DNA from: Siphonodentalium dalli
Lineage: Eukaryota; Mollusca; Scaphopoda; Gadilida; Siphonodentaliidae
Direction: 5' to 3'
NCBI GenBank assembly: GCA_032622095.1
Contig: CP136069.1
Location: 80,870,958-80,934,957, forward strand
Length of the DNA: 64,000 nucleotides
Shown: piece by piece, positions 12,723 to 26,206 of the stretch
How positions within the stretch are numbered: the first letter of the stretch is position 1
How the letters are laid out: each line of letters starts with the position of its first letter
Notes under the pieces: generated by a model
Told to the model about the DNA's origin: nothing
The model's database searches: none
The model's input: the letters and a program-made list of their open reading frames with translations, nothing else
Program-made: the position numbers and the translations under genes

Positions 12723-12892
12723 ACACATACACACCCTCACCCTCCCTCACACACACACACACACACACCCTATCACACACACACACCCTCACACACACAC
12801 CCACCCTCCCTCTCACACACACACACTCACACACGCTCACACCCCTCTCACACACACACACCCTCACACACACACACACACACACACACCAT

Positions 12893-12945
<53 letters not shown>
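12723..12945. repeat. (CA)n-CACCCTC microsatellite followed by (AT)n
   Basis: CA repeats interrupted by ACCCTC blocks run from about 12723 to 12892, then an uninterrupted AT tract of about 50 bp to about 12944. An apparent 154-codon frame reading Thr-His repeats across it is not a gene. Confidence 0.95.
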
Positions 12946-12947
<2 letters not shown>

Positions 12948-13030
12948 ATCCAACACTAACCATTCACATTGATTGTTTAACATACAATGAGGCCTTATTT
13001 TTATTTCTGTGTACTGCGAATATATCAGAA

Positions 13031-13567
13031 TCTATATTAATAAAACTCAATTTTGTTTGTCCGTACGTTTGTTTGTTTGTCCGCTTATATGCGACAAAAC
13101 TGCTGGACCATCGGAGCTGACAATTTGCATATGGTGATAATTTGACCCGGGGAGCGTTATTAGATAGGTTCCCGTTTACCTCAGCTGTTTTAAAAGGGCA
13201 CTAATAGTAATTATATTTGTTTCTAGAGGCGACCAAAAGGTTGGACCATCGGAGCTGAAAATTTGTTCTTATTATTAGGTCCCGTTGTCCTCAGATGTGT
13301 TAAAATGGATTGCTAATAAATTTAATTAAATAATCAACTATATACCCAAAATGTTTGCAATCTGATCTGTGAAAATATAAACACGGGGATAAATTGACCA
13401 GTAGAGTGTCATGATATAGTTGCCGTTGACCTCAGGCGACATAAAGGTGCATTCGTGAAACCAGTTTATTATATATTTAATATATGTCAAATGAAATGAT
13501 CTGGATGGCGCTACCATTTCTGACTATATATGGTTTTCTTGTAAACACTGCGCATATATACGTCTAG
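13031..13567 (+). mobile_element. Non-autonomous Helitron, second family
   Basis: The 5' end TCTATATTAATAAAACTC at 13031 follows an A, and the 3' end CTAG at 13564-13567 precedes a T, as expected for insertion between A and T. TCTATA...AAAACTC followed by GTCCG-rich sequence is typical of Helitron 5' ends (family knowledge). The 3' hairpin is not obvious. Internally, TTGGACCATCGGAGCTGA occurs at about 13235 and a near match at about 13104. CCGTTnnCCTCAG occurs three times, so the body is itself repetitive. No Rep/helicase reading frame. Confidence 0.65.
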
Positions 13568-14456
13568 TATTGTGGGCGGACGTAGCAGAGAACTATTGCA
13601 CGGTTATAGCCCTCCGTGTGGAGCTCAATTGTGCATATATTTGGCGTGATGGACGTTCTAGACATGTGGTTTTAAAGACATATTATGGACTTGTTCGAGT
13701 GCGTGAAACTGATCAGTTAGTATTCGGGTGCTATGCCAACTGGAGGAATGTAGCATTCTACTAACATCGCCAACAAAATCAAGCAAATCGACCGTACCAC
13801 TCCATAGAAAACATCGTCCGAACTACGCTCAATTGTAAATATTTACTTCTTGATTCGGGACGCAACTATTGGCGATAAACTAACGAAAAACGATTTCGCC
13901 ACAAAGAGTCACTGCATTTAATTCATATAAAAGAATGAGGGTGTGTGTTATCAATTTGGAAAGAATAATTGTAAAAAAAAACTACTATGAGCAAGATATT
14001 CTCCATTTCTATTTGATAACCCTACCGGAGTGTTTCACATCACTTTAAGCATGAACGTTCTATATTACGAATGTCGACTTGTTAAGGATAGATGCCTGTC
14101 GATGTGCGGAAACAGAGAATCCGTCCCCCGTTGAGATATATATCAAAAATTATTATTCCGCCATGCAACAGCTCGCCTACATGTGTACGTTTTGTACCAC
14201 AAAATAAAAGTGATGCACTTATATTTTTGCTTCATCATCTGAGCCTGCAGGAGAGAATGACATGCATGTGATTGACTGGGTTGAATTTTTCCATGTACAA
14301 CACAATTAAGAGAGAGATACGTCATAGATTCTTGGATTATTATAATTAAATTAAAATTTCCAATAAATTATAACAATAAATAATATTTTTAAAGAATAAT
14401 AACAACAACCCAGGTAGGGAACACTCGGTATCAATAAATAATTATGTATGTTTCAG
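13568..14456. other. No gene recognised
   Basis: AT-rich stretch between Helitron and the possible exon at 14457. Short open frames only. Confidence 0.45.
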
Positions 14457-14662
14457 ACTATGATAAACATGAAATTCGCACTTAAAACCAGATTAATACA
14501 AGTCATGACTAGAGTACCTGGGATGATGATGGAGACCCTACTGAACCATCTCATTAGCACACCGGATAGTAAGGCGCTTGCTGAGCTGCAGAAGTTTGCA
14601 AATGCCATAAGATACCCAACCATTCCAAGTCCAATCGGGCATGTTATAAAAGCCTGGAATAA
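14457..14662 (+). CDS. Possible exon or gene fragment, unknown product
   Basis: An open frame follows a plausible splice acceptor (TATGTATGTTTCAG ending at 14456) and encodes a normal-looking peptide, including LLNHLISTPDSKALAELQKF and ANAIRYPTIPSPIG. I do not recognise the family. No clear splice donor follows, and the frame runs into the AT microsatellite and the large inverted-repeat element starting at 14724. It could be a remnant of a gene cut by that insertion, or chance. Support is weak. Confidence 0.2.
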
Positions 14663-14681
14663 AAGTTTTATAGATATAAAG

Positions 14682-14712
<31 letters not shown>

Positions 14713-14723
14713 GTATATATAGA

Positions 14724-15550
14724 GATATACGATTTCGTTAGCCGAGGGCGAACCGCGATCGCGAGCAACGAGCGCGATCACATATCGCGAGCATTACAGA
14801 GAACACCGTTACAGATAAGCCAATTGTGAGCTCATAGAAGAGGAGAAATCCAGTTTTGTTGATTTGCTGTTCACAGGAGGTCTTGATCAAACAATAGATG
14901 AAAATAAAACTTCCCTGGTGTTGGAAGAAAGAACGAGTGCGAATCTTAAAGCATTAGTTTCGTCGATTCGTGATGTGGAGTGGAGTAGTCCGGTTTTGGT
15001 TGACTTTAATTTCACCGTGGTGCTCACCAGCAAACACATGCAACTAAAAGTTAACTGATGTTGGAAGTTAGAACAAGGGCGCATCTTATTTGTATTGCAC
15101 TGGTTTCGCCAAATCGTGATGGCTCAAATCATCAGATTTCGAACTGGATGTAGCCATATTGTTACACGAAGATGTCCATTGTCCAGCTATACAACACACT
15201 AGTGTGTCCCTTAATGGAGCATTCACATTGTATAATTGGCTCAAATTAATATACCAGTAATAGGTTTCACAGAGTTTTCCATGACCCATATCACCATATC
15301 ACAATCGAGAATCGAGAATGTGGTCAATTTCTGACATAAGGATCAACAGAATCTAACTTTAACACTTATTTGTTTTAATTAATGGCGTCTCCGGACTGCA
15401 AAATGGAATCAATTGAATATTGCCATCGTATGTTGGCAAAGATCGTGATGACCCATATATATCACCCGATATCCAACTGGGAGCGGTCACTTTATTACAC
15501 AATGATCTCCAGTGTCCAAATTCAACAAATAATTGTATCAATTAAGTGCG
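14724..15550 (+). repeat. Left subterminal arm of the large inverted element
   Basis: Non-satellite part of the left arm. Landmarks are GGTGTTGGAAGAAAGAAC at 14916, CCGGTTTTGGTTGA near 14989 and AACTGATGTTGGAAGTTAG near 15052. Each is found as reverse complement in 25330-26100. The short open frames are shared with the other arm in mirror form and are not supported as genes. Confidence 0.7.
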
Positions 15551-18500
15551 CATCGCCACAGTAAAATTGGCCCATATGACTATCTATAACCATCATAGTT
15601 TGACCTATCACGATATTCACAAGTTCGGGATGACCCATATAACCAATATTTCGAACTACGTGTGGTCCTTTTATTACACAACGATCAATGTAGTCCAACT
15701 TTAAGGCAGACTTTCTCAATTAAGGGCGTATCCGCACTGTAGAATTGGCCCAAATGACTATAACCATCATATTTTGACCTATCACGATATTCACAAGTTC
15801 GGGATGACCCATATAACCAGTATTTCGAACTGCGTGTGGTCCTTTTATTACACAACGATCAATGTAGTCCATCTTCAAACTATGACTGTGACAATTAAGG
15901 GCGTATCCGCACTGTAGAATTGGCCCAAATGACTATAACCATCTTATTTTGACCTATCACGATATTCACAAGTTCGGGATGACCCATATAACCAGTATTT
16001 CGAACTGCGTGTGGTCCTTTTATTACTCAACGGTCAATGTAGTCCAACTTCAACCCATGATGTTGACAATTAAGGGCGTATCCGCACTGTGAAATTGGAA
16101 TAAATGACTATAACCATAATATTTTGACCTATCACGGTAGTCACAAGTTCGGGATGACCCATATCAACAGTATTTCGAACTGCGTGTGATCATTTTATTA
16201 CACAACGATCAATGTAGTCCAACATTAAGCCATGACTTTCTCAATTAAGGGCGTATCCGCACTGTAGAATTGGCCCAAATGACTATAACCATCTTACTTT
16301 GACCTATCACGATATTCACAAGTTCGGGATGACCCATATAACCAGTATTTCGAACTGCGTGTGGTCCTTTTATTACACAACGATCAATGTAGTCCAACTT
16401 CAACCCATGATTTTGACAATTAAGGGCGTATCCGCACTGTGAAATTGGAATAAATGACTATAACCAGAATATTTTGACCTATCACGGTAGTCACAAGTTC
16501 GGGATGACCCATATCAACAATATTTCGAAATGCGTGTGGTCCTTTTATTACTCAACGGTCAATGTAGTCCAACTTCAACCCATGATGTTGACAATGCAGG
16601 GCGTATCCGCACTGTGAAATTGGAATAAATGACTATAACAATAATATTTTGACCTATCACGATATTCACAAGTTCGGGATGACCCATATCAACAGTATTT
16701 CGAACTGCGTGTGGTCCTTTTATTACACATCGATCAATGTAGTCCAACTTTAAGCCATGACTTTCTCAATAAAGGGCGTATCCGCACTGTAGAATTGGCC
16801 CAAATGACTATAACCAAATTTATTTTGACCTATCGCGATATTCACAAGTTCGGGATGACCCATATAACCAGTATTTCGAACTGCGTGTGGTCCTTTCATT
16901 ACACAACGGTCAATGTGGTCCAACTTCAACACATGATTTTGACAATTAAGGGCGTATCCGCACTGTGAAATTGGAATAAATGTCTATAACCAGAATAGTT
17001 TGACCTATCACGATATTCACAAGTTCGGGATGACCCATATCAACAGTATTTCGAACTGCGTGTGGTCCTTTTATTACACATCGATCAATGTAGTCCAACT
17101 TTAAGCCATGACGTTATCCATTAAGGGCGTATCCGCACTGTAGAATTGGCCCAAATGACTATAACCATCTTATGTTGACCTATCACGATATTCACAAGTT
17201 CGGGATGACCCATATAACCAGTATTTCGAACTGCGTGTGGTCCTTTTATTACACAACGGTCAATGTAGTCCAACTTCAACCCATGATGTTGACAATTAAG
17301 GCCGTGTCCGCACTGTGAAATTGAAATAAATGACAATAACCATAATATTTTGACCTATCACGGTAGTCACAAGTTCGGGATGACCCATATCAACAGTATT
17401 TCGAACTGCGTGTGGTCCTTTTATTATACAACGATCAATGTAGTCCAACTTTAAGCCATGACTTTCTCAATTAAGGGCGTATCCGCACTGTAGCATTGAC
17501 CCAAATGACTATAACCATCTTATTTTGACCTATCACGATATTCACAAGTTCGGGATGACCCATATAACCAGTATTTCGAACTACGTGTGGTCCTTTTATT
17601 ACACAACGGTCAATGTAGTCCAACTTCAACCCATGATTTTGACAATGCAGGGCGTATCCGCACTGTGAAATTGGAATAAATGTCTATAACAATAATATTT
17701 TGACCTATCACGATATTCACAATTTCGGGATGACCCATATCAACAGTATTTCGAACTGCGTGTGGTCCTTTTATTATACATCGATCAATGTAGTCCAACT
17801 TTAAGCCATGACTTTCTCAATTAAGGGCGTATCCGCACTGTAGAATTGGCCCAAATGACTATAACCATCTTATTTTGACCTATCACGATATTCACAAGTT
17901 CGGGATGACCCATATATCCAGTATTTCGAACTGCGTGTGGTCCTTTTATTACACAGCGGTCAATGTAGTCCAACTTCAACCCATGATGTTGACAATTAAT
18001 GCCGTATCCGCACTGTGATATTGAAATAAATGACTATAACCATAATATTTTGACCTATCACGGTAGTCACAAGTTCGGGATGACCCATATCAACAGTATT
18101 TCGAACTGCCTGTGGTCCTTTTATTACACATCGATCAATGTAGTCCAACTTTAAGCCATAACTTTCTCAATTAAGGGCGTATCCGCACTGTAGAATTGGC
18201 CCAAATGACTATAACCATCTTATTTTGACCTATCACGATATTCACAAGTTCGGGATGACCCATATAACCAGTATTTTGAACTGCGTGTGGTCCTTTTATT
18301 ACACAACGGTCAATGTAGTCCAACTTCAACCCATGATGTTGACAATTAAGGCCGTGTCCGCACTGTAAAATTGAAATAAATGACAATAACCATAATATTT
18401 TGACCTATCACGGTAGTCACAAGTTCGGGATGACCCATATCAACAGTATTCCGAACTGCGTGTGGTCCTTTGATTACACATCGATCAATGTAGTCCAACT

Positions 18501-20024
18501 CTAAGACATGACTTTCTCAATTAAGGGCGTATCCGCACTGTAGAATTGGCCCAAATGACTATAACCATCTTATTTTGACCTATCACGATATTCACAAGTT
18601 CGGGATGACCCATATATCCAGTATTTCGAACTGCGTGTGGTCCTTTTATTACACAACGGTCAATGTAGTCCAACTTCAACCCATGATGTTGACAATTAAG
18701 GGCGTATCCCCACTGTGAAATTGGAATAAATGACTATAACCATAATATTTTGACCTATCACGGTAGTCACAAGTTCGGGATGACCCATATCAACATTATT
18801 TCAAACTGCGTGTGATCCTTTTATTATACAACGATCAATGTAGTTCAACTTCAAGCCATGACTTTCTCAATTAAGGGCGTATCCGCACTGTAGCATTGGC
18901 CCAAATGACTATAACCATCTTATTTTGACCTATCACGATATTCACAAGTTCGGGATGACCCATATAACCAGTATTTCGAACTGCGTGTGGTCCTTTTATT
19001 ACACAACGGTCAATGTAGTCCAACTTCAACCCATGAATTTGACAATGCAGGGCGTATCCGCACTGTGAAATTGGAATAAATGTCTATAACAATAATATTT
19101 TGACCTATCACGATATTCACAATTTCGGGATGACCCATATCAACAGTATTTCGAACTGCGTGTGGTCCTTTTATTATACAACGATCAATGTAGTCCAACT
19201 TTAAGCCATGACTTTCTAAATTAAGGGCGAATCCGCACTGTAGAATTGACCCAAATGACTATAACCATCTTATTTTGACCTATCACGATATTCTCATAAG
19301 ATGACCCATACAACCACTATTTCGAACTACGTGTGGTACTTTTATTACACCACTGTCATTGTAGTCCATCTTTCACCCATGTATTTGTCAATTAAGGGCG
19401 TATCTGCACTGTAGAATTGGTTCAATTGACTATAGCTATCATATTTCGACCTATCAAGATATTCACAAGTTCGGGATGACCCATATAACCAATATTTCGA
19501 ACTGCGTGTGGTCCTTTTATTACACAACGGTCAATGTAGTCCAACTTCAATCCATATATTTGTCAATTAAGGGCGTATCCGCACTGTGAAATTTTCGAAA
19601 TGACTATAACCATAATATTTTGACCTATCAAGATATTCACAAGTTCGGGATGACCCATATAACCAATATTTCGAACTGCGTGTGGTCCTTTTATTACACC
19701 ATTGTCAATGTAGTCCATCTTTCACCCATGGATTTGTCAATTAAGGGCGTATCCGCACAGTAGAATTGGTTCAAATGACTATAAGTATCATATTTCGATA
19801 TATGACGGTATCCACAAGTTCGGGATGACCCACATAACCAATATTTCGATCTGCGTGTGGTCTTTTTGTTACACAACGGTCAACTTCAATCCATATATTT
19901 GTCAATTAAGGGCGCTTCCGCACTGTGAAATTTGTCCAAATGATTATAACCATAATATTTTGACCTATCACGATATTCACAAGTTCTGGACGACCCATGT
20001 AACCTCTATTTCGAATTGCGTGTG
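15551..20024 (+). repeat. 175 bp satellite array, forward arm, mostly A-B dimers
   Basis: The anchor GCGTATCCGCACTGT recurs at 15726, 15901, 16076, 16251 and 16426, exactly 175 bp apart, and stays in phase to about 19050, giving about 25 copies in all. Two subtypes alternate. Subtype A has TAGAATTGGCCCAAATGAC with CATATAACCAGTATTTCG. Subtype B has TGAAATTGGAATAAATGAC with CATATCAACAGTATTTCG. The higher-order unit is therefore 350 bp over much of the array, with local irregularities (A-A near 15726, hybrid B/A near 16426). From about 19226 inward the units become the variants typical of the other arm. No coding function; recurring ~60-codon frames are satellite by-products. Confidence 0.93.
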
Positions 20025-23000
20025 TAATAAAATGACCACACGCAGTTCGAAATATTGGTTATATGGGTCATTTCGAACTTGTGAATATATTGATAGGTCG
20101 AAATATGATAGTTATAGTCAATTGAACCAATTCTACAGTGCGGATACTCCCTTAATTGACAAATCCATGGGTGAAAGATGGACTACATTGACAATGGTGT
20201 AATAAAGTACCACACGCAGTTCGAAATTGTGGTTGTATGGGTCATCCCGATCTTGTGAATATCGTGATAGGTCAAAATATTATGGTTATAGTCATTTGGA
20301 AAATTTCACAGTGCGGATACGCCCTTAATTGACAAATATATGGATTGACGTTGGACTACATTGACCGTTGTGTAATAAAAGGACCACACGCAGTTCGAAA
20401 TATTGGTTATATGGGTCATCCCGAACTTGTGAACATCGAGATAGATCGAAATATGATAGTTATAGTCATTTGAAACAATTATACAGTGCCGATACGCCCT
20501 TAATTGACAAATCCATGGGTGAAAGATGGACTACATTGACAGTTGTGTAATAAAAGGACCACACGCAGTTCGAAATATTGGTTATATGGGTCATCCCGAA
20601 CTTGTGAATATCTTGATAGGTCGAAATATGATAGCTATAGTCATTTGAACAATTCTACAGTGCGGATACGCCCTTAATTGAAAATGCATGGGTGAAAGAT
20701 GGACTAAATTGACAGTGGTGTAATAAAATTACCACACGCAGTTCGAAATAGTGGTTGTATGGGTCATCCCGAACTTGTGAATATCGTGATAGACTGATAG
20801 GTCAAAATATTATGGCTATAGTCATTTGGAAAATTTCACAGTGCGGATACGCCCTTAATTGACAAATATATGGATTGAAGTTGGACTACATTGACCGTTG
20901 TGTAATAAAAAGACCACACGCAGTTCGAAATATCGGTTATATGGGTCATCCGGAACTTGTGAATACCGTGATATATGGAAATCTGATACTTATAGTAATT
21001 TGAACCAATTCTACAGTGCGGTTACGCCCTTAATTGACAAATTCATGGGTTGATGATGGACTACATTGACAGTTGTGTAATAAAAGGACCACACGCAGTT
21101 CGAAATATTGGTTATATGGGTCATCCTGAACTTGTGAATATCTTGATAGGTCGAAATATAATAGTTATAGTCAATTGAACCAATTCTACAGTGCGGATAC
21201 GCCCTTAATTGACAAATCCCGAACTTGTGAATATCGTGATAGGTCAAACTATTATGGTTATAGTCATTTGGAAAATTCACAGTGCGGATACGCCCTTAAT
21301 TGACAAATATATGGATTGAAGTTGGACTACATTGACCGTTGTGTAATAAAAGGACCACACGCAGTTCGAAATATTGATTATATGGGTCATCCCGAACTTG
21401 TGAACATCGTGATAGATCGAAATATGATAGTTATAGTCATTTGAACCAATTCTACAGTGCGGATACGTCCTTAATTGACAAATCCATGGATTGATGATGG
21501 ACTACATTGACCGTTGTGTAATAAAACGCAGTTCGAAATATTGGTTATATGGGTCATCCCGAACTTGTGAATATCTTGATAGGTCGAAATATGATAGTTA
21601 TAATCAATTGAACCAATTCTACAGTGCGGATACGCCCTTAATTGACAAATCCATGGGTGAAAGATGACTACATTGACAGTGGTGTAATAAAAGTACCACA
21701 CGCAGTTCGAAATAGTGGTTGTATGGGTCATCCCGAACTTGTGAATATCGTGATAGGTCAAAATATTATGGTTATAGTCATTTGGAAAATTTCACAGTGT
21801 AGATACGCCCTTAATTGACAAATATATGGATTGAAGTTGGACTACATTGACCGTTGTGTAATAAAAAGACCACACGCAGATCGAAATATTGGTTATATGG
21901 GTCATCCCGAACTTGTGAATACCGCGATATATGGAACTATGATACTTATAGTCATTTGAACCAATTCTACAGTGCGGATACGCCCTTAATTGACAAATTC
22001 ATGGGTTGATGATGGACTACATTGACAGTTGTGTAATAAAAGGACCACACGCAGTTCGAAATATTGGTTATATGGATCATCCTGAACTTGTGAATATCTT
22101 GATAGGTCGAAATATGATAGTTATAGTCAATTGAACCAATTCTACAGTGCGGATACGCCCTTAATTGACAAATCCATGGGTGAAAGATGGACTACATTGA
22201 CAGTGGTGTAATAAAAGTACCACACGCAGTTCGAAATAGTGGTTGTATGGGTCATCCCGAACTTGTGAATATCGTGATAGGTCAAAATATTATGGTTATA
22301 GTCATTTGGAAAATTTCACAGTGCGGATACGCCCTTAATTGACAAATATATGGATTGAAGTTGGACTACATTGACCGTTGTGTAATAAAAGGACCACACG
22401 CAGTTCGAAATATTGATTATATGGGTCATCCCGAACTTGTGAACATCGTGATAGATCGAAATATGATAGTTTTACTCATTTGAACCAATTCTACAGTGCG
22501 GATACGCCCTTAATTGACAAATCCATGGATTGATGATGGACTACATTGACAGTTGTGTAATAAAAGGACCACACGCACTTCGAAATATTGGTTATATGGG
22601 TCATCCCGAACTTGTGAATATCTTGATAGGTCGTAATATGATAGTTATAGTCATTTGAACCAATTCTACAGTGCGGATACGCCCTTAATTGACAAATCCA
22701 TGAGTGAAAGATGGACTAAATTGACAGTGTTGTAATAAAAGTACCACACGCAGTTCGAAATAGAGGTTATATGGGTCGTCCAGAACTTGTGAATATCGTG
22801 ATAGGTCAAAATATTATGGTTATAGTCATTTGGAAAATTTCACAGTGCGGATACGCTCTTAATTGACAAATATATGGATTGAAGTTGGACTATATTGACC
22901 GTTGTGTAATAAAAGGACCACACGCAGTTCGAAATATTGGTTATATGGGTCATACCGAACTTGTGAATATCTTGATAGGTCGAAATATGATAGTTATAGT

Positions 23001-25130
23001 CATTTGAACCAATTCTACAGTGCGGATACGCCCTTAATTGACAAATTCATGGGTTGATGATGGACTACATTGACAGTGGTGTAATAAAAGTACCACACGC
23101 AGTTCGAAATAGTGGTTGTATGGGTCATCCCGAACTTGTGAATATCTTGTTAGGTCAAAATATTATGGTTATAGTCATTTGGAAAATTTCACAGTGCAGA
23201 TACGCCCTTAATTGACAAATATATGGATTGAAGTTCGACTACATTGACCGTTGTGTAATAAAAGGACCACACGCAGTTCGAAATATTGGTTATATGGGTC
23301 ATCCCCAACTTGTGAACATCGTGATAGATCGAAATATGATTTTTATGAGAAAGAACGCATAGGCACAGGGAAAATCTTTTAACCTAAGTTTGTTTGTGTC
23401 TGGAGTTTCGCATCCAGATTTGGATTTTGTTTTGATGTCGGAATGTTCCGATGTGTATTGAATTAATGTCCCATATTGTTTGTTGAGATACAAATTAATT
23501 TGCTTGAAATGGATGAGCCGAGTGGCTTTGTTTTGGGTATGCAGGCAATGGTCCCGCGTTGAGCAGATTAAATTGTTTTAGTGGTACATGGTCGCTAATC
23601 AGCCGATATTTGAGGAAGCGATGAATGAACTAACTTATCCCGAATACTAGGATTTTTCTTGTATGCAATTATTGCCCGTGAATCCGACAGTTCGGCGTGC
23701 TCGTCGGCGAATGACTTGAACTCATCTTTGAGAATTCCAGCCACTTCTACGTTATGTCTGTTGTATACCAGTGGGTAACACACGAAGGTTTTGGGTGTCC
23801 CATAACCCGCTAATTGGTTAATACCTGTAGGCCATAGGGTCTGAAGTTCCCCTATCCAACATCCCTCCCTTTCTTTCCGGTGGATAGTTGTTTCTTCCAC
23901 AGATTCCGTCACAGTGGTTTGTTCAATAGGTTGGAAACTAAAGTGTAGTCTGACACTGTGACCGTCTACATTAAAGTGCTGTGCAACAAATGTGTCATCC
24001 CGAACTTGTGAATATCTTGATAGGTCGAAATATGATAGTTATAGTCATTTGAACCAATTCTACAGTGCGGATACGCCCTTAATTGGAAATCCATGGGTGA
24101 AAGATGGATTACATTGACAGTTGTGTAATAAAAGTACCACACGCAGTTCGAAATAGTGGTTATATGGGTCATCCCGAACTTGTGAATATCGTGATAGGTC
24201 AAAATATTATGGTTATAGTCATTTGGGCAAATTTCACAGTGCGGATACGCCCTTAATTGACAAATATATGGATTGAAGTTGGACTACATTGACCGTTGTG
24301 TAATAAAAGGACCACACGCAGTTCGAAATATTGGTTATATGGGTCATCCCGAACTTGTGAATATCGTGATAGATCGAAATGTGATAGTTATAGTCATTTG
24401 AACCAACTCTACAGTGCGGATACGCCCTTAATTGACAAATTCATGGTTTGGTGAAGGACTACATTGAGAGTAGTGTAATAAAAGTACCACACGCAGTTCG
24501 AAATAGTGGTTATATGGGTCGTCCCGAACTTGTTAATATCGTGAGAGGTCAAATTATGATGGTTATAGTCATTTGGGCCAATTTCACAGTGCGGATACGC
24601 CCTTAATTGACAAAGTCATGGGTTTAAGTTGGACTACATTGACCTTTGTGTAATAAAAGGACCACACGCAGTTCGATTGAGTGGTTATTTGGGTCATTCC
24701 GAACTTGTGAATGTCGTGGTAGGCCAAACTATGATGGTTATAGTCATTTCAGCCCATTCTACAGTTCGGATACGCCCTTAATTGACAAAGTCATTGCTTG
24801 AAGATTGATTACATTGACCACACGCATTGACCACACGCAGTTCGACATTCTGGTTATATGGGTCATCCCGAACTTGTGAATATCGTGGTAGGCCAAAATA
24901 TTATGGTTATAGTCATTTCGGCCCATTATACAGTGCGGATACGCCCTTAATTGACAAAATCGTGTGTCAAAGATGGACTACATTGGCCACTGTGTAATGA
25001 AAGGACCACACGCAGTTCGAAATACTGGCGATATGTGTCATCTCGGACTTGTGAATATCGTGATAGGTTAATATGTGATGGTTATACTCATTTGGGCCCA
25101 TTTTCTGTGACGATATACGCCCTTAATTGA
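20025..25130 (-). repeat. 175 bp satellite array, inverted arm, C-D subtypes
   Basis: After 20024 the units read as reverse complement (TACAGTGCGGATACGCCCTT, CACACGCAGTTCGAAATA). Two subtypes alternate, one with CCATGGGTGAAAGATGG and TGAACCAATTCTACAG, the other with TATATGGATTGAAGTTGG and GGAAAATTTCACAG. These differ from the A/B pair of the left array. About 25 copies remain after removing the insertion at 23341-23990. Units near 25000-25250 decay. A shortened junction unit lies near 21200. Confidence 0.92.
23341..23990 (-). pseudogene. Penelope-like element fragment inserted in the satellite
   Basis: The satellite is interrupted by about 650 bp of unrelated sequence. On the minus strand it encodes a 105-codon frame (23912-23595), preceded in frame by VAQHFNVDGHS. 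Motifs are REGCWIGELQTLWPTGIN, then YPLVYNRHN and IIAYKKNPSIRDKLVHSSLP. HFN..GHS and WI..L.T..P.GIN resemble the end of the GIY-YIG region of Penelope-like retroelements. AYKKNPSIRDKLVHSSLP resembles the linker that normally precedes that domain. The catalytic RT core is absent. The order of the two parts suggests an internal rearrangement. Non-functional fragment. Confidence 0.6.
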
Positions 25131-25330
25131 TATAATTATTTATTGTTGTTGAACATTGGGCATCCTTGTGTAATAAAGTGACCACTGCCAGTTTGACATC
25201 GGTGATATGGGTCATCACGAGCTTTGACAACATATTTTACAATCCGGATACGCCATTGATTAAAACAAATATATATTAAAGTTAGACACCGGCGATACTT
25301 ATGTAAGAAATTGATAACATTGAGTTCGAT

Positions 25331-26206
25331 TGTGATATGGGTCATGGAAAACTATATGAAATTCTTTACTGGTATAGTAATTTGAATCAATTGTACAATG
25401 TGAATACTGCTTTAATGGACACACTATTGCGTTGTATAGCTGGCCAATGGACATCTTCGTGTAACAATATGGCTACATGCAGTTTTAAATCTGATTATTT
25501 GAGCCATAACGAATTGGCAAAACCAATGTAATACAAATAAGATGCTCACTTGTTTTAACTTCCAACATCAGTTAACGTTTAGTTTCATGTGTTTGTTGGT
25601 CAGCACCTTCACGGGTGAAATTAAAACCAACCAAAACCGGACTACTCTGCTCCATATCCACCACGAATCGACGAAACTAATGCTTTGGGATTCGCATTCG
25701 TTCTATCTTCCAACACCAGTGAAGTTTTATTTTCATCTATTATCTGATATTGTAGGTAGCAGATTAACCAACCCGGATCTCACCTCTTCTATGAGCCGAT
25801 TATTTGAGCCATCACGAATTGGCAAAACCAATGTAATACAAATAAGATGCTCACTTCTTTTAACTTCCAACATCAGTTAACTTTTAGTTTCATGTGTTAG
25901 TTGGTCAGCACCATGCACGGGTGGAATTCAAATCAACCAAAACCGGACTACTCCGCTCCATATCCACCACAAATCGACGAAAATAATGCTTTAGGTTTCG
26001 CACTTGTTCTATCTTCCAACACCAGTGAAGTTGTGTTTTAATCTATTATATGATCCTGTGAGCTGCAAATTAACCAAACCGGATCTCACCTCTTCTATTG
26101 GCCCACATTTGGCTTATTTGTAACGATGTTCTCGGTAATGCTCGCGATGTATGATCGCGCTCGCGTCTCGCGCTCGCGGCTCGCCCTCTGCTAACGGAAT
26201 CGTATA

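Noticed and set aside
12656-13120. 154-codon frame with Thr-His repeats
   Set aside because: Translation of the CA/AT microsatellite.
23490-23540. tRNA-like GAGCCGAGTGGCTTTG
   Set aside because: An A-box-like word only, lying within the Penelope-like insertion; no cloverleaf.
15522-24202. Recurring ~60-70 codon frames (MDYIDRC..., MCNKRTT...)
   Set aside because: Translations of the 175 bp satellite; they recur once per repeat and change strand at the inversion.
15551-25130. Possible CRISPR-like array
   Set aside because: Monomers are contiguous 175 bp satellite units without unique spacers, in a eukaryotic context.
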